DNA of 64,000 nucleotides from Jejuia sp040720935 (GTDB taxonomy: Bacteria > Bacteroidota > Bacteroidia > Flavobacteriales > Flavobacteriaceae). Positions 47,204 to 55,462 of this stretch are shown piece after piece. Each line of letters opens with the position of its first letter. Position 1 is the first letter of the stretch. Below the pieces are notes generated by a model. The model was given only the letters and a program-made list of their open reading frames with translations, was not told the DNA's origin and ran no database searches. Both the position numbers and the translations under genes were made by a program. The stretch spans positions 62,001-126,000 of the forward strand of contig NZ_JBFDAE010000003.1 in the NCBI RefSeq assembly GCF_040720935.1, in the 5' to 3' direction.

Positions 47204-47890
47204 ATGGAAAAATTATTTGAGAATTTATTTATATACGAAATCGTCCTGCTCTTTTTGGGCGTACTCCTATTTATAATTTTATGTGGTTCGTTGGTTTATA
47301 TCATAATTAAAAAAGAGGATATAAAGAAACTGTTATATTTTTTCACAATTCCCATTATAATGATAGCCTATCCCAGTATTCAAGAGGTTCAGATTGAAAA
47401 AGATAAACTGGCCATTATAAAGTACCAGGATAAAGTTAAAAATGATCCTGATAACGAAGAGGCTAAAGAAAAACTTGCTGAAGTAACGGATAAATTAGAA
47501 AAAAGAGCATCAACTCCTGCCGATATGGCGGTAATTAGCGAATCATATTTACTGCTGGAAAAACCAGAAAAGGCTGTTTCCTTCGCAGATAAGGCGATTA
47601 ATGCTGACACTAAAGCAATTGCGACTAAACCAAAACCATCATCAGATGAAGCTACTCCAGTAGAAATAGTCAAAGAAAATAAAGTAGTTGAAAATCGGGT
47701 AAAGTCCCTTCAGGGCATAAAGGAATTGGCCGATATTCAAAAAGAAATAAAAAAGGATTCTACTGTTTTACAAGATAGTTTAAGGCTTAAGGCACGAATT
47801 CAGAATATCAAAACCGTCAACCCTAAAACGCAGCTCTATTTTAATAGAAAATATATTCAAAGAAAATCATCAACTCTTAACACTAAATAA
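47204..47890 (+). CDS. Membrane protein with helical tail, eCIS cargo region
   Basis: This 228-residue protein has two N-terminal membrane helices (about 11-34 and 44-60). A charged helical part may contain one TPR-like hairpin (TPADMAVISESYLLLEKPEKAVSFADKAI). The tail is Lys-rich. No family is recognised. It lies between the two DUF4157 cargo genes, 84 bp after the first. Possible roles are cargo chaperone, release factor or immunity for the producing cell. None can be chosen on sequence alone. Confidence 0.6.
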   Translation: MEKLFENLFIYEIVLLFLGVLLFIILCGSLVYIIIKKEDIKKLLYFFTIPIIMIAYPSIQEVQIEKDKLAIIKYQDKVKNDPDNEEAKEKLAEVTDKLEKRASTPADMAVISESYLLLEKPEKAVSFADKAINADTKAIATKPKPSSDEATPVEIVKENKVVENRVKSLQGIKELADIQKEIKKDSTVLQDSLRLKARIQNIKTVNPKTQLYFNRKYIQRKSSTLNTK

Positions 47891-47892
47891 TT

Positions 47893-48336
47893 ATGAAAAC
47901 ACTTAAAAGAACTTTTATGACCATCATGGCGGTAACTTTAGTGAGTTGCTCCAGCCTTTATGACCATTTTACCTATACCGAAACCATCGAGACCAAATTG
48001 GAAGCTATCACGCTCATAGATAGAAGTGATACACCCTTTGCAGATTCACAGGTGCAGATCGATGACCTAAAGAACCAAATGGAGAAAATGGTAATCTATG
48101 AAAAAGGCAAGGATAAAAATGAACTGACTAAAAAAATGTGGGAACTTATAAGCAGCGATAAGCACTTAATGGGGAGTTATCTTAAACTTTGGGAAGAAAA
48201 AGGATCGTTAAATACCGCATTTAAAGAGGAAGCAAAACCCCAAATTGAAGAAGCTTTTAATTTAATGATTTTGTATGAAGAAAAGAAAGATAAAAAAAGC
48301 ACCAATGCATTAACTGAATTCATTAACCAATTTTAA
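47893..48336 (+). CDS. Small helical lipoprotein, eCIS cargo region
   Basis: The 147-residue product has a lipoprotein signal (MAVTLVSC, Cys 19) and a mature domain that is almost fully helical and highly charged. It starts 2 bp after the membrane protein gene, so the pair is translationally linked. No family is recognised. As a membrane-anchored periplasmic protein placed between cargo genes it may protect the envelope or assist release of particles; this is speculation. Confidence 0.6.
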   Translation: MKTLKRTFMTIMAVTLVSCSSLYDHFTYTETIETKLEAITLIDRSDTPFADSQVQIDDLKNQMEKMVIYEKGKDKNELTKKMWELISSDKHLMGSYLKLWEEKGSLNTAFKEEAKPQIEEAFNLMILYEEKKDKKSTNALTEFINQF

Positions 48337-48347
48337 ACTGTAATATC

Positions 48348-48674
48348 ATGGATTTTGAAAAATTATTAAAAGAGTTAAAAGAAGAAATTGTTGCCGATGC
48401 CAAAGAAAAATTTGGAGATGAAGGCAAGCTGATTGTTGATGATATGAAAGACTATCTAAAATCTTCAGAAGAAAAATTAAAAAAATGGGCTGGACTTTTT
48501 ATTGCAGGTGCTATTGATAAAGATGAGTTGGAATGGTTGTTAAAAAGCCAAAAAGATTTATTGGTTATGAGGGCTCTGGTAAAAGCCGGAGTTAACAAAA
48601 TAAAAGCGGGACACTATAAAAACAGGGTTATCAGCATTGTTTTAAATAAGCTTGTAGGGCTCATCGTTTTGTAA
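48348..48674 (+). CDS. Small helical protein ahead of the deaminase cargo gene
   Basis: The 108-residue protein is helical throughout, with charged N-terminal heptads (LLKELKEEIVADAKEKFGDEGK), a middle segment LFIAGAIDKDELEWLLKSQKD and a hydrophobic C-terminus (VLNKLVGLIVL). It lies 9 bp before the large deaminase-bearing cargo gene. Size and position resemble a dedicated chaperone or immunity gene for that cargo, but no family is recognised and no experimental link is known. Confidence 0.6.
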   Translation: MDFEKLLKELKEEIVADAKEKFGDEGKLIVDDMKDYLKSSEEKLKKWAGLFIAGAIDKDELEWLLKSQKDLLVMRALVKAGVNKIKAGHYKNRVISIVLNKLVGLIVL

Positions 48675-48683
48675 AAACAGGGC

Positions 48684-51600
48684 ATGTTTAAATCGGCAAC
48701 AGTAGATAGGGCAAGTGCTAAATCAAGCAACGATTCATCTCTTTTTCATAGAGAAACTGAGCATGATGCTTTTATACAGCCCAAACTGAACATTGGAAAA
48801 CCCAATGATAAATATGAAGTTGAAGCCGATTTAATTGCAGATAAGGTTGTAAATAAAACAAGTCTGAATGGTGAATCATCTTTCTTTTCACCAGCTACAA
48901 CCATTCAGAAAAGAAATCTACAAAGACAAGAAGACACAGAGGAAATACAGGAAAAACCTATTGCAGAAACCATAACACCACTGGTTCAATTAGAAACTGC
49001 AGAAGAAGAAGAAGAATCTGTTCAGGAAAAGACTGATGGTACTGTACAAAAAAATGAAGATGAGGAAAATGTACAAACCAAAATAGAACGTCCTAGAAGC
49101 TCAGTTGCTACTATAGCCAATCGTATCCGGCAAGGTCGAGGCAATGGCAGACCACTCGCAACCGATACTCAAATGATGATGGAACGTGGTTTTGGAGCCG
49201 ATTTTAGTGGTGTTCGAATTCATACGGATGCGGCATCGGTTTCCATGAATAATGATTTGGGAGCAAGAGCATTTACCAACGGAAATGACATTTTTTTTAA
49301 CGCAGGTGAATTTGATCCCCAATCTAGAAATGGGCAAACCTTATTGGCACATGAGCTCACACATACCATTCAGCAAGGTGCTTCCACTACAATACAAGAA
49401 CCTGAAGTAAATCCTGCGGCTACTTTGGCAGATCCCTTAGTTGAACAGGAGGGCGAAACAACTGATAATTCTATTGACGATGTGACTGAGGCAGAACCAG
49501 AATTGCTCGAAGCCGATACGAATATTGAAACTGAAGAAGATGTAATTGCTGAAGAAGGGCAGGAACTTCTTGAAAATACTGAAAACATAGGAGGTGCTGG
49601 AGAAACTACTGAACCTATCGAAGCATTTCCAATGTCTCCTGAAGAGGATCCAGCATTCAATGCATTAGAGGCTAGAGTTGAAAGAGCAGCTCAAGATCAG
49701 GAAACTACAAATCCAGCAGAACAAGAAGTTCGAGCCGCTCAGGTTGCTGCCGCTGTTCCTCCTAATGAGCGCATGGGTGGGGCACAAGCAAATCAGGTGG
49801 CAGTAATGGACGAGCAGGAGCCTGAGGAATTTGATGCCGAAGCGTTCAAGGCACGACTTATGGAGCGCATCGAAAGCATGCAGCTTCCAGAAAATCAGGA
49901 AGAAGCTACCGAATTTGAAGATAATAACAATATTCAAGAAATAAGCGATGCTGCCTCTGAGGATGCCTCCCAAGCACAACAAAACACGGCGGGTCCAATC
50001 TCTGAAGCAACAGCAGTCGAGCCAAACGTGGAAGCTGTTCCTGAGCGTGAGGTCATTGCCTTACCAGAAGCTCCAATTGGGCAAGTGCCGTCATCTGTAA
50101 GTGCCAATGCCGCTATGCCCAATCCGCGACCTGATAGCCAAGTGTCGCAGCCGCTTCGGGAAAACATGCAAGAAGTCGATCAGCAGATGATAGACAATGA
50201 GGTTACGGAAGAACAATTGGCAAGATCCAATGAGCCAGAATTTACAAGTGCTTTGGATTCAAGAAGCGAAGCTAGAGCCAATGCGGAAACAGCACCTTCG
50301 CAATTTAGGACACAGGAAACGCAATCGCTTAATGGGTCTCGACAGCAAGCTGAAAACACAAGTCAAGGGACACTTGAAGGGATGCACGACGATCGTAGTA
50401 CTATCTTAAATGAGGTGGTCGGTCAGCAAACAGAAACTGGATCCCAAAACACCACAGAAAGAGAACGCATCTCGAACGAGATCAATGGCATTTATGAAAC
50501 CACAAAAACAGATGTTGAAGCCATTCTCGAAGATCTTGACGCGAAAGTTACCGAAAAATTTGAGGCCGCAGCAAAACGGGCAAAGCATAAGTTCGAAAAT
50601 TATGTGCAGCAGAAAATGGATGACTATAAAGACAGGCGTTATAGCGGGCTAAGAGGGGCGGCAAGATGGGTAGTCGATAAATTCAAAGGGCTTCCAGATG
50701 AGGTCAACCAATTCTTCGTAGAAGGTCGTCTGTTATACATCGCTGAAATGGATGTGGCCTTGACAGATATCTCAAATTACATCGGGCAACGTCTAACGGA
50801 AGCTAAAAATAGAATCCAAGAAGGTAAGCAAGATGTTACAGATTATGTAGAAGAATTACCTGAAAATTTACAATCTATAGGTGAAGAAGCCTCGGAAAAC
50901 ATACAGGATAAATTCGACCAGCTTACGGATGATGTCAATGCCAAACAAGATGAACTCATAGATTCGTTGGCACAACAATACAATGATAGTCTTTCGGAAC
51001 TTGATGCACGTATCGAAGAAATGCAGGCCGCCAATAGAGGTTTGATTGATATGGCGTTAGATGCTATTAATGGCGTAATTGAAACCATCAGAAAACTCAA
51101 ACAGCTTATATCAGACCTGTTATCCGAAATACAATCGTCCTTGGCAATTATCATGGCAGACCCAATCACGTTTGTGTCCAATCTGTTTGACGGTGTTAAG
51201 CAAGGGTTCGATAATTTCAAGACCAACATTGAGACCCATCTTATGGCTGGTTTTGTGCAATGGTTAACAGGTGCATTGGGGCCAATTGGCATAACCATTC
51301 CTGAAAATCTATTCAGCCTCAAAGGTATTTTCAGTTTGGTTATGCAGGTTTTGGGACTAACCTGGGATTACATGCGCCAAAAAGCGGTTAAACTTTTAGG
51401 CGAACCCGTGGTTCGTGCGATGGAATTCGGTCTTGAAATGTTCCAAATTATAAAAGAGAAAGGCGTCGAAGGCATTTGGGAATACATTAAGGAGCAGTTT
51501 ACGGACCTTAAGGAAACTATTATTGATTCCATAAAAGAGATGCTCATTGTCCAAGTAATCCAAGCAGGTATTAGATGGTTATTAAGCCTGTTGATTCCGG

Positions 51601-52868
51601 GAGCAGGATTTATAAAAGCCATCATGGCGATCAAGGATTTTATTGTCTTTTTTGTGGAATCTGCATTGATGCTCATTCCAGCATTAATCGAAGCTATTAG
51701 AGCCATGGCTTCCGGAAGTATGGCTTTGGTTGCCACGGCTATCGAAAGGGGATTAGCCTTATTGGTCCCATTGGTTATTAAATTATTCGCACGCATTATT
51801 GGCTTGGGTGGCTTGGTACAGAAAGTACAAAAGATCATTAAGAAAATACGAAAACGTATAGATAGGGCTATTAATAAATTGATATTGAAGGCGAAGAAGG
51901 CGGCTAGGAAACTGTTGAGAAGATTAGGGATTGGTAGAAGTGGTGAAGAAGATGAAGGAGATGAAGATGTGAAACAATTGGCTGAACGACGTGTAATTGA
52001 AGGTCTTGGTCAAGATTTTACTATTGAAAGAGCAAGACAGATAGTGACTCGGGTCCTTGCTGACTTACGTCCTCAAGGATTAGATGATTTGCAAGTCAAT
52101 CCAATTCCTGATTTTGAAGGTGAATTTTATTTGGATGCTACAGCAAGTCCATTGTCCCATTTATTGAAATTGCGACCAAAGATTAAAAATACACGACCAG
52201 CCGTTACCTTAGCCGCAAGAATTACTCTTAATCCTGAACAGACTTTTCAAGTCGCAACAGAGAATCGAGAAATTATACCGGGATATGTTAGGCCATATGT
52301 GGTAGAAGATCAGCCTGGTATCGAAAGTGGTACCGTTGGAACAAGGGAATTCCCATCAAGACATCCTCAAGAAGGAACTTTTGATTTTGCTAGTTTAGCA
52401 ACACGAGGACGAGTTTCGGGAGGTGTAGGTGGGGCTATTTTAATCCCGAGTACACCTTCTCATGTGATAGAATTATTAACCTGGAGCAATGGGGGAATCC
52501 AAACCAATGTATGTCATAATGATAGCCATGCCGAACACCAATTTGTGGAATGGTTTAGTGCGCAATCAACCAGCTTTAGGGCAGGAATTAATCAGGTTGA
52601 ATTAAGCCTTCAATCTCTTAGTCCATGCGCTTTTTGTGTGTCTGATCTAATCAGAATAATTAATGATTCCAACCTAAATTCTTCAGCGGTTTTTAGCATT
52701 TCATGGTCCAAGGTTTTCGTAACAAAAGGTGTTTGTAGAGAATTGGATTCCACAGATGAATCTTTAAATAGGTTGAGAAATGCTGGTTGGAATATTTCGG
52801 GGCCAATGCCTTCAGGAGAGGCCGCAACATCAGAAGAAATGACCATTGAACAGATACAAAGCACTTAG
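48684..52868 (+). CDS. Giant DUF4157 eCIS cargo ending in a cytidine-deaminase-like domain
   Basis: The 1,394-residue protein has the cargo leader (FIQPKLNIGKPNDKYEVEAD, 30-49) and an acidic repeat region. The DUF4157 core (about 150-232) has LAHELTHTIQQ (H223, E224, H227). A long Glu/Gln/Ala-rich linker (about 235-620) and a coiled coil (about 620-785) follow. Next comes a large amphipathic, hydrophobic region (about 785-1080) like those used by polymorphic toxins to cross membranes, with a basic end. The C-terminal domain (about 1230-1394) carries HAE (H1282, E1284) and PCAFC (C1315, C1318), the zinc and catalytic pattern of the nucleic-acid deaminase superfamily, in an arrangement like DddA-type toxins. 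Deamination of DNA or RNA cytosine in the target cell is inferred. Confidence 0.85.
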   Translation: MFKSATVDRASAKSSNDSSLFHRETEHDAFIQPKLNIGKPNDKYEVEADLIADKVVNKTSLNGESSFFSPATTIQKRNLQRQEDTEEIQEKPIAETITPLVQLETAEEEEESVQEKTDGTVQKNEDEENVQTKIERPRSSVATIANRIRQGRGNGRPLATDTQMMMERGFGADFSGVRIHTDAASVSMNNDLGARAFTNGNDIFFNAGEFDPQSRNGQTLLAHELTHTIQQGASTTIQEPEVNPAATLADPLVEQEGETTDNSIDDVTEAEPELLEADTNIETEEDVIAEEGQELLENTENIGGAGETTEPIEAFPMSPEEDPAFNALEARVERAAQDQETTNPAEQEVRAAQVAAAVPPNERMGGAQANQVAVMDEQEPEEFDAEAFKARLMERIESMQLPENQEEATEFEDNNNIQEISDAASEDASQAQQNTAGPISEATAVEPNVEAVPEREVIALPEAPIGQVPSSVSANAAMPNPRPDSQVSQPLRENMQEVDQQMIDNEVTEEQLARSNEPEFTSALDSRSEARANAETAPSQFRTQETQSLNGSRQQAENTSQGTLEGMHDDRSTILNEVVGQQTETGSQNTTERERISNEINGIYETTKTDVEAILEDLDAKVTEKFEAAAKRAKHKFENYVQQKMDDYKDRRYSGLRGAARWVVDKFKGLPDEVNQFFVEGRLLYIAEMDVALTDISNYIGQRLTEAKNRIQEGKQDVTDYVEELPENLQSIGEEASENIQDKFDQLTDDVNAKQDELIDSLAQQYNDSLSELDARIEEMQAANRGLIDMALDAINGVIETIRKLKQLISDLLSEIQSSLAIIMADPITFVSNLFDGVKQGFDNFKTNIETHLMAGFVQWLTGALGPIGITIPENLFSLKGIFSLVMQVLGLTWDYMRQKAVKLLGEPVVRAMEFGLEMFQIIKEKGVEGIWEYIKEQFTDLKETIIDSIKEMLIVQVIQAGIRWLLSLLIPGAGFIKAIMAIKDFIVFFVESALMLIPALIEAIRAMASGSMALVATAIERGLALLVPLVIKLFARIIGLGGLVQKVQKIIKKIRKRIDRAINKLILKAKKAARKLLRRLGIGRSGEEDEGDEDVKQLAERRVIEGLGQDFTIERARQIVTRVLADLRPQGLDDLQVNPIPDFEGEFYLDATASPLSHLLKLRPKIKNTRPAVTLAARITLNPEQTFQVATENREIIPGYVRPYVVEDQPGIESGTVGTREFPSRHPQEGTFDFASLATRGRVSGGVGGAILIPSTPSHVIELLTWSNGGIQTNVCHNDSHAEHQFVEWFSAQSTSFRAGINQVELSLQSLSPCAFCVSDLIRIINDSNLNSSAVFSISWSKVFVTKGVCRELDSTDESLNRLRNAGWNISGPMPSGEAATSEEMTIEQIQST

Positions 52869-53120
52869 TTTATGCCAATAACTAAATATTATAAAACGAG
52901 TATTAATGATTATAATGTAATGTCAAAGAATATACTTTAAAAAAATAAAAGAAATCTGATCGTTATATGTAAAAGCCACATATTTAATAGGTGTTGAGCT
53001 TGGTCAGCCTTTAGTATCAGGTTCAAAAAGTACACCAAAAAATATAAGCTGTAAAAAGTAAAAATGCTTAGAAATTGTATGTTAAATCGCTTCAAATTGC
53101 TAAAAATTTAAAATAACACC

Positions 53121-54449
53121 ATGCATCAAACCAAACAACAAAACACCAACAAAACCCTCTCCTATTTAAAGAGTGCCATCGAATTCCGTTTTGACAGCGA
53201 ATATGGTGATGCCTTGCCTATACCTCCAAAAGCCTTAGAGATTGACGACTCTCATCTTTCAAAATTGATTGCAACCCATGACTTATCAGAAACAGAAACC
53301 ATTATCTTGCTTATCGCCTTGGTGCCTCACATAGCACCTAATTTTTTTAATAGTATTATTTCACAATATTTACCTCATGGTGGTGAAATCCCAGAGTTTG
53401 GTGGTGTTAAGGCTAAGAACCATCGGGGTATCTTACCAACCGGCGAAACCGTACAATTCATTTTAGCTGGTAACGATATGGAACAGCGTAACGCATTGCG
53501 TGGCCTATTTAACGAAGACCATGTATTTGCAAAAGAGGGTATCCTTTATCTTGGGGATGTCCCTAAAGGTGAACCGACCATGAGTGGCCGACTAATCCTT
53601 GAAGAAGAGTTTGTTCAGTTATTTACTACAGGCAAAATTCTGAAACCAAAAATGTCCAGGGATTTTCCTGCCCAACGTATTGAAACAGATATGGAATGGA
53701 ACGATTTGATTCTGAATGAAAAAACAATAGAACAGATCAAGGAAATAGAGACTTGGCTTCAATACAACGACATTTTGCTTAATGATTGGAATATGAAAAG
53801 CCGTATCAAGCCAGGCTATCGTGTTATGTTCCATGGGCCGCCTGGGACAGGGAAAACCTTGACAGCCAATTTACTCGGTAAATACACAAAGCGAGATGTG
53901 TATAGAATAGATTTGTCATTAGTGGTTTCAAAATACATTGGCGAAACCGAAAAAAACCTGTCCAAACTTTTTGATAAGGCAAAAAGCAAGGATTGGATTC
54001 TGTTTTTTGATGAAGCCGATGCCATCTTCGGAAAGCGTACCAATGTGCGGGATGCCCATGACAAATACGCCAACCAAGAGGTCTCCTATTTATTGCAGCG
54101 TATAGAAGCCCATCCGGGTTTGGTTATTTTAGCTTCTAATTTTAAAAGCAATATAGATACGGCATTCACAAGGCGGTTTCAGTCTATGATTGAGTTTGAA
54201 TTGCCAACCTCTCCAGAACGATTGGCACTTTGGAAGAATAATTTACCTCGAACCATTAGGGTTGAAAAGTCAATGGACTTGGATGAGTTGGCAAAAAAAT
54301 ATGAAATCACCGGAGCCAATATTGTAAACGTTATTCAATATGCCTGTTTAAGGACTATTTCAGAAAAAAGTAAGTGTATCCTAGAAGTCCATATTCTAGA
54401 GGGTATAAAGAAAGAGTACCAAAAAGAAGGCAAATCTTTATATTTATGA
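53121..54449 (+). CDS. eCIS AAA+ ATPase (Pvc15/Afp15-like)
   Basis: The 442-residue protein has a specific N-terminal half (1-190) and a classic AAA+ module. Walker A is GPPGTGKT (239-246), Walker B is ILFFDEAD (293-300), sensor N340 lies in ASN, and arginine fingers are RR (351-352). It is the canonical Pvc15-type ATPase of eCIS loci, thought to act in particle assembly or cargo loading. It follows the cargo genes after a 252-bp gap (52869-53120) in which I see only AT-rich sequence with minor inverted repeats. Confidence 0.9.
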   Translation: MHQTKQQNTNKTLSYLKSAIEFRFDSEYGDALPIPPKALEIDDSHLSKLIATHDLSETETIILLIALVPHIAPNFFNSIISQYLPHGGEIPEFGGVKAKNHRGILPTGETVQFILAGNDMEQRNALRGLFNEDHVFAKEGILYLGDVPKGEPTMSGRLILEEEFVQLFTTGKILKPKMSRDFPAQRIETDMEWNDLILNEKTIEQIKEIETWLQYNDILLNDWNMKSRIKPGYRVMFHGPPGTGKTLTANLLGKYTKRDVYRIDLSLVVSKYIGETEKNLSKLFDKAKSKDWILFFDEADAIFGKRTNVRDAHDKYANQEVSYLLQRIEAHPGLVILASNFKSNIDTAFTRRFQSMIEFELPTSPERLALWKNNLPRTIRVEKSMDLDELAKKYEITGANIVNVIQYACLRTISEKSKCILEVHILEGIKKEYQKEGKSLYL

Positions 54450-54693
54450 TTTTTTTTTGTCAGAAACTTGTATAGGCTACTGAAAATCAATATATTTATA
54501 ATCCTTAATGTACTAGTGCTTAGCAACTTAATTTGTTGATGTATTTTACAAAACTTAAAATTTCTCTCATTTTTATTTTAAAACTCCCTCAAAATCTACA
54601 AATTAGATTGGCTAATTAAATAGTTGGAACTTAAAATTGTTTTGCTTTCATGCAAAGTCGATTACTTAATGTAACATTTAATTTTACTTGTTT

Positions 54694-55377
54694 ATGGGTT
54701 GTAAAAATAATCATAGGAAGTTTAATGATTTTAGTAATGAATTTGACCAGTTCAAGATTTCAGATTTAACCAAGGCCTGCGATTGTCTTGATAATTTGAA
54801 GATCTCAATTTATTCACTTGAAAAAGATAAATTTATTTATAGCAATTTGGCATTAAAAAAAATTATTGGAAATCATTCTACTAAAATGTTAAATAAGAGT
54901 TGGGATTTTTGGTTTGATATTGTTTGTAAAGACGAGTTGTTGTCTGTGAAAAAAAAGATAAAAAACTTTTTTTCAATACCTTATCTTAAAACACCATATG
55001 TTTTAAAGTACCATATCATAGATGAAAATGGTCAAAGGCTTCTATTAAGACATGAACTATTGCTTTATTATTTAGAGGGAAATATTTTAGGAATCAATTA
55101 TTTTTTTGATATTACAGAGAAGGAAAAAATTGAGGACTATTTTAAAGTGGTCAATAATACAAGTAAAGATTTTCAAGAAAAAAAGAGTTTAATTTCTCCT
55201 AGAGAAAAAGAGGTTTTAATACTTGTTGCTGATGGGTTTTCTTCAAAACAGATAGCCGACATGCTTTTTATTAGTAATCATACCGCTATAACACATCGTA
55301 AGAATCTAATAGAGAAATTTAAAGTAAAAAATACGGCCCAACTCATTAAAAAGGCATCAAGAAATATAGAGTTATGA
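54694..55377 (+). CDS. PAS-LuxR type transcriptional regulator
   Basis: From the ATG at 54694 the product has 227 residues; a TTG two codons earlier (54688) is also possible. The N-terminal two thirds form a PAS-type sensor (about 30-150; SIYSLEKDKFIYSNLALKKIIG, later LGINYFFDITEKEKIEDYF). The C-terminus is a LuxR/GerE helix-turn-helix (about 170-222; LISPREKEVLILVADGFSSKQIADMLFIS, then NLIEKFKVKNTAQLI). It has no receiver domain. It lies 244 bp after the eCIS ATPase gene, on the same strand, and is the only regulator near the eCIS. Control of the promoter palindrome at 27133 is a testable guess. Confidence 0.8.
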   Translation: MGCKNNHRKFNDFSNEFDQFKISDLTKACDCLDNLKISIYSLEKDKFIYSNLALKKIIGNHSTKMLNKSWDFWFDIVCKDELLSVKKKIKNFFSIPYLKTPYVLKYHIIDENGQRLLLRHELLLYYLEGNILGINYFFDITEKEKIEDYFKVVNNTSKDFQEKKSLISPREKEVLILVADGFSSKQIADMLFISNHTAITHRKNLIEKFKVKNTAQLIKKASRNIEL

Positions 55378-55462
55378 CGAATTGCTTTCACTCTTCTCCT
55401 TTCAATTAAAAATAAGAGCGACTAGTTTCTCGCAATATTTGTTATATCATTTTTGGGATATT

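Noticed and set aside
27233..54449. Prophage or type VI secretion system
   Set aside because: There are no capsid, portal, terminase or TssJLM membrane-complex genes, while DUF4255, LysM baseplate, AAA+ ATPase and DUF4157 genes identify an eCIS.
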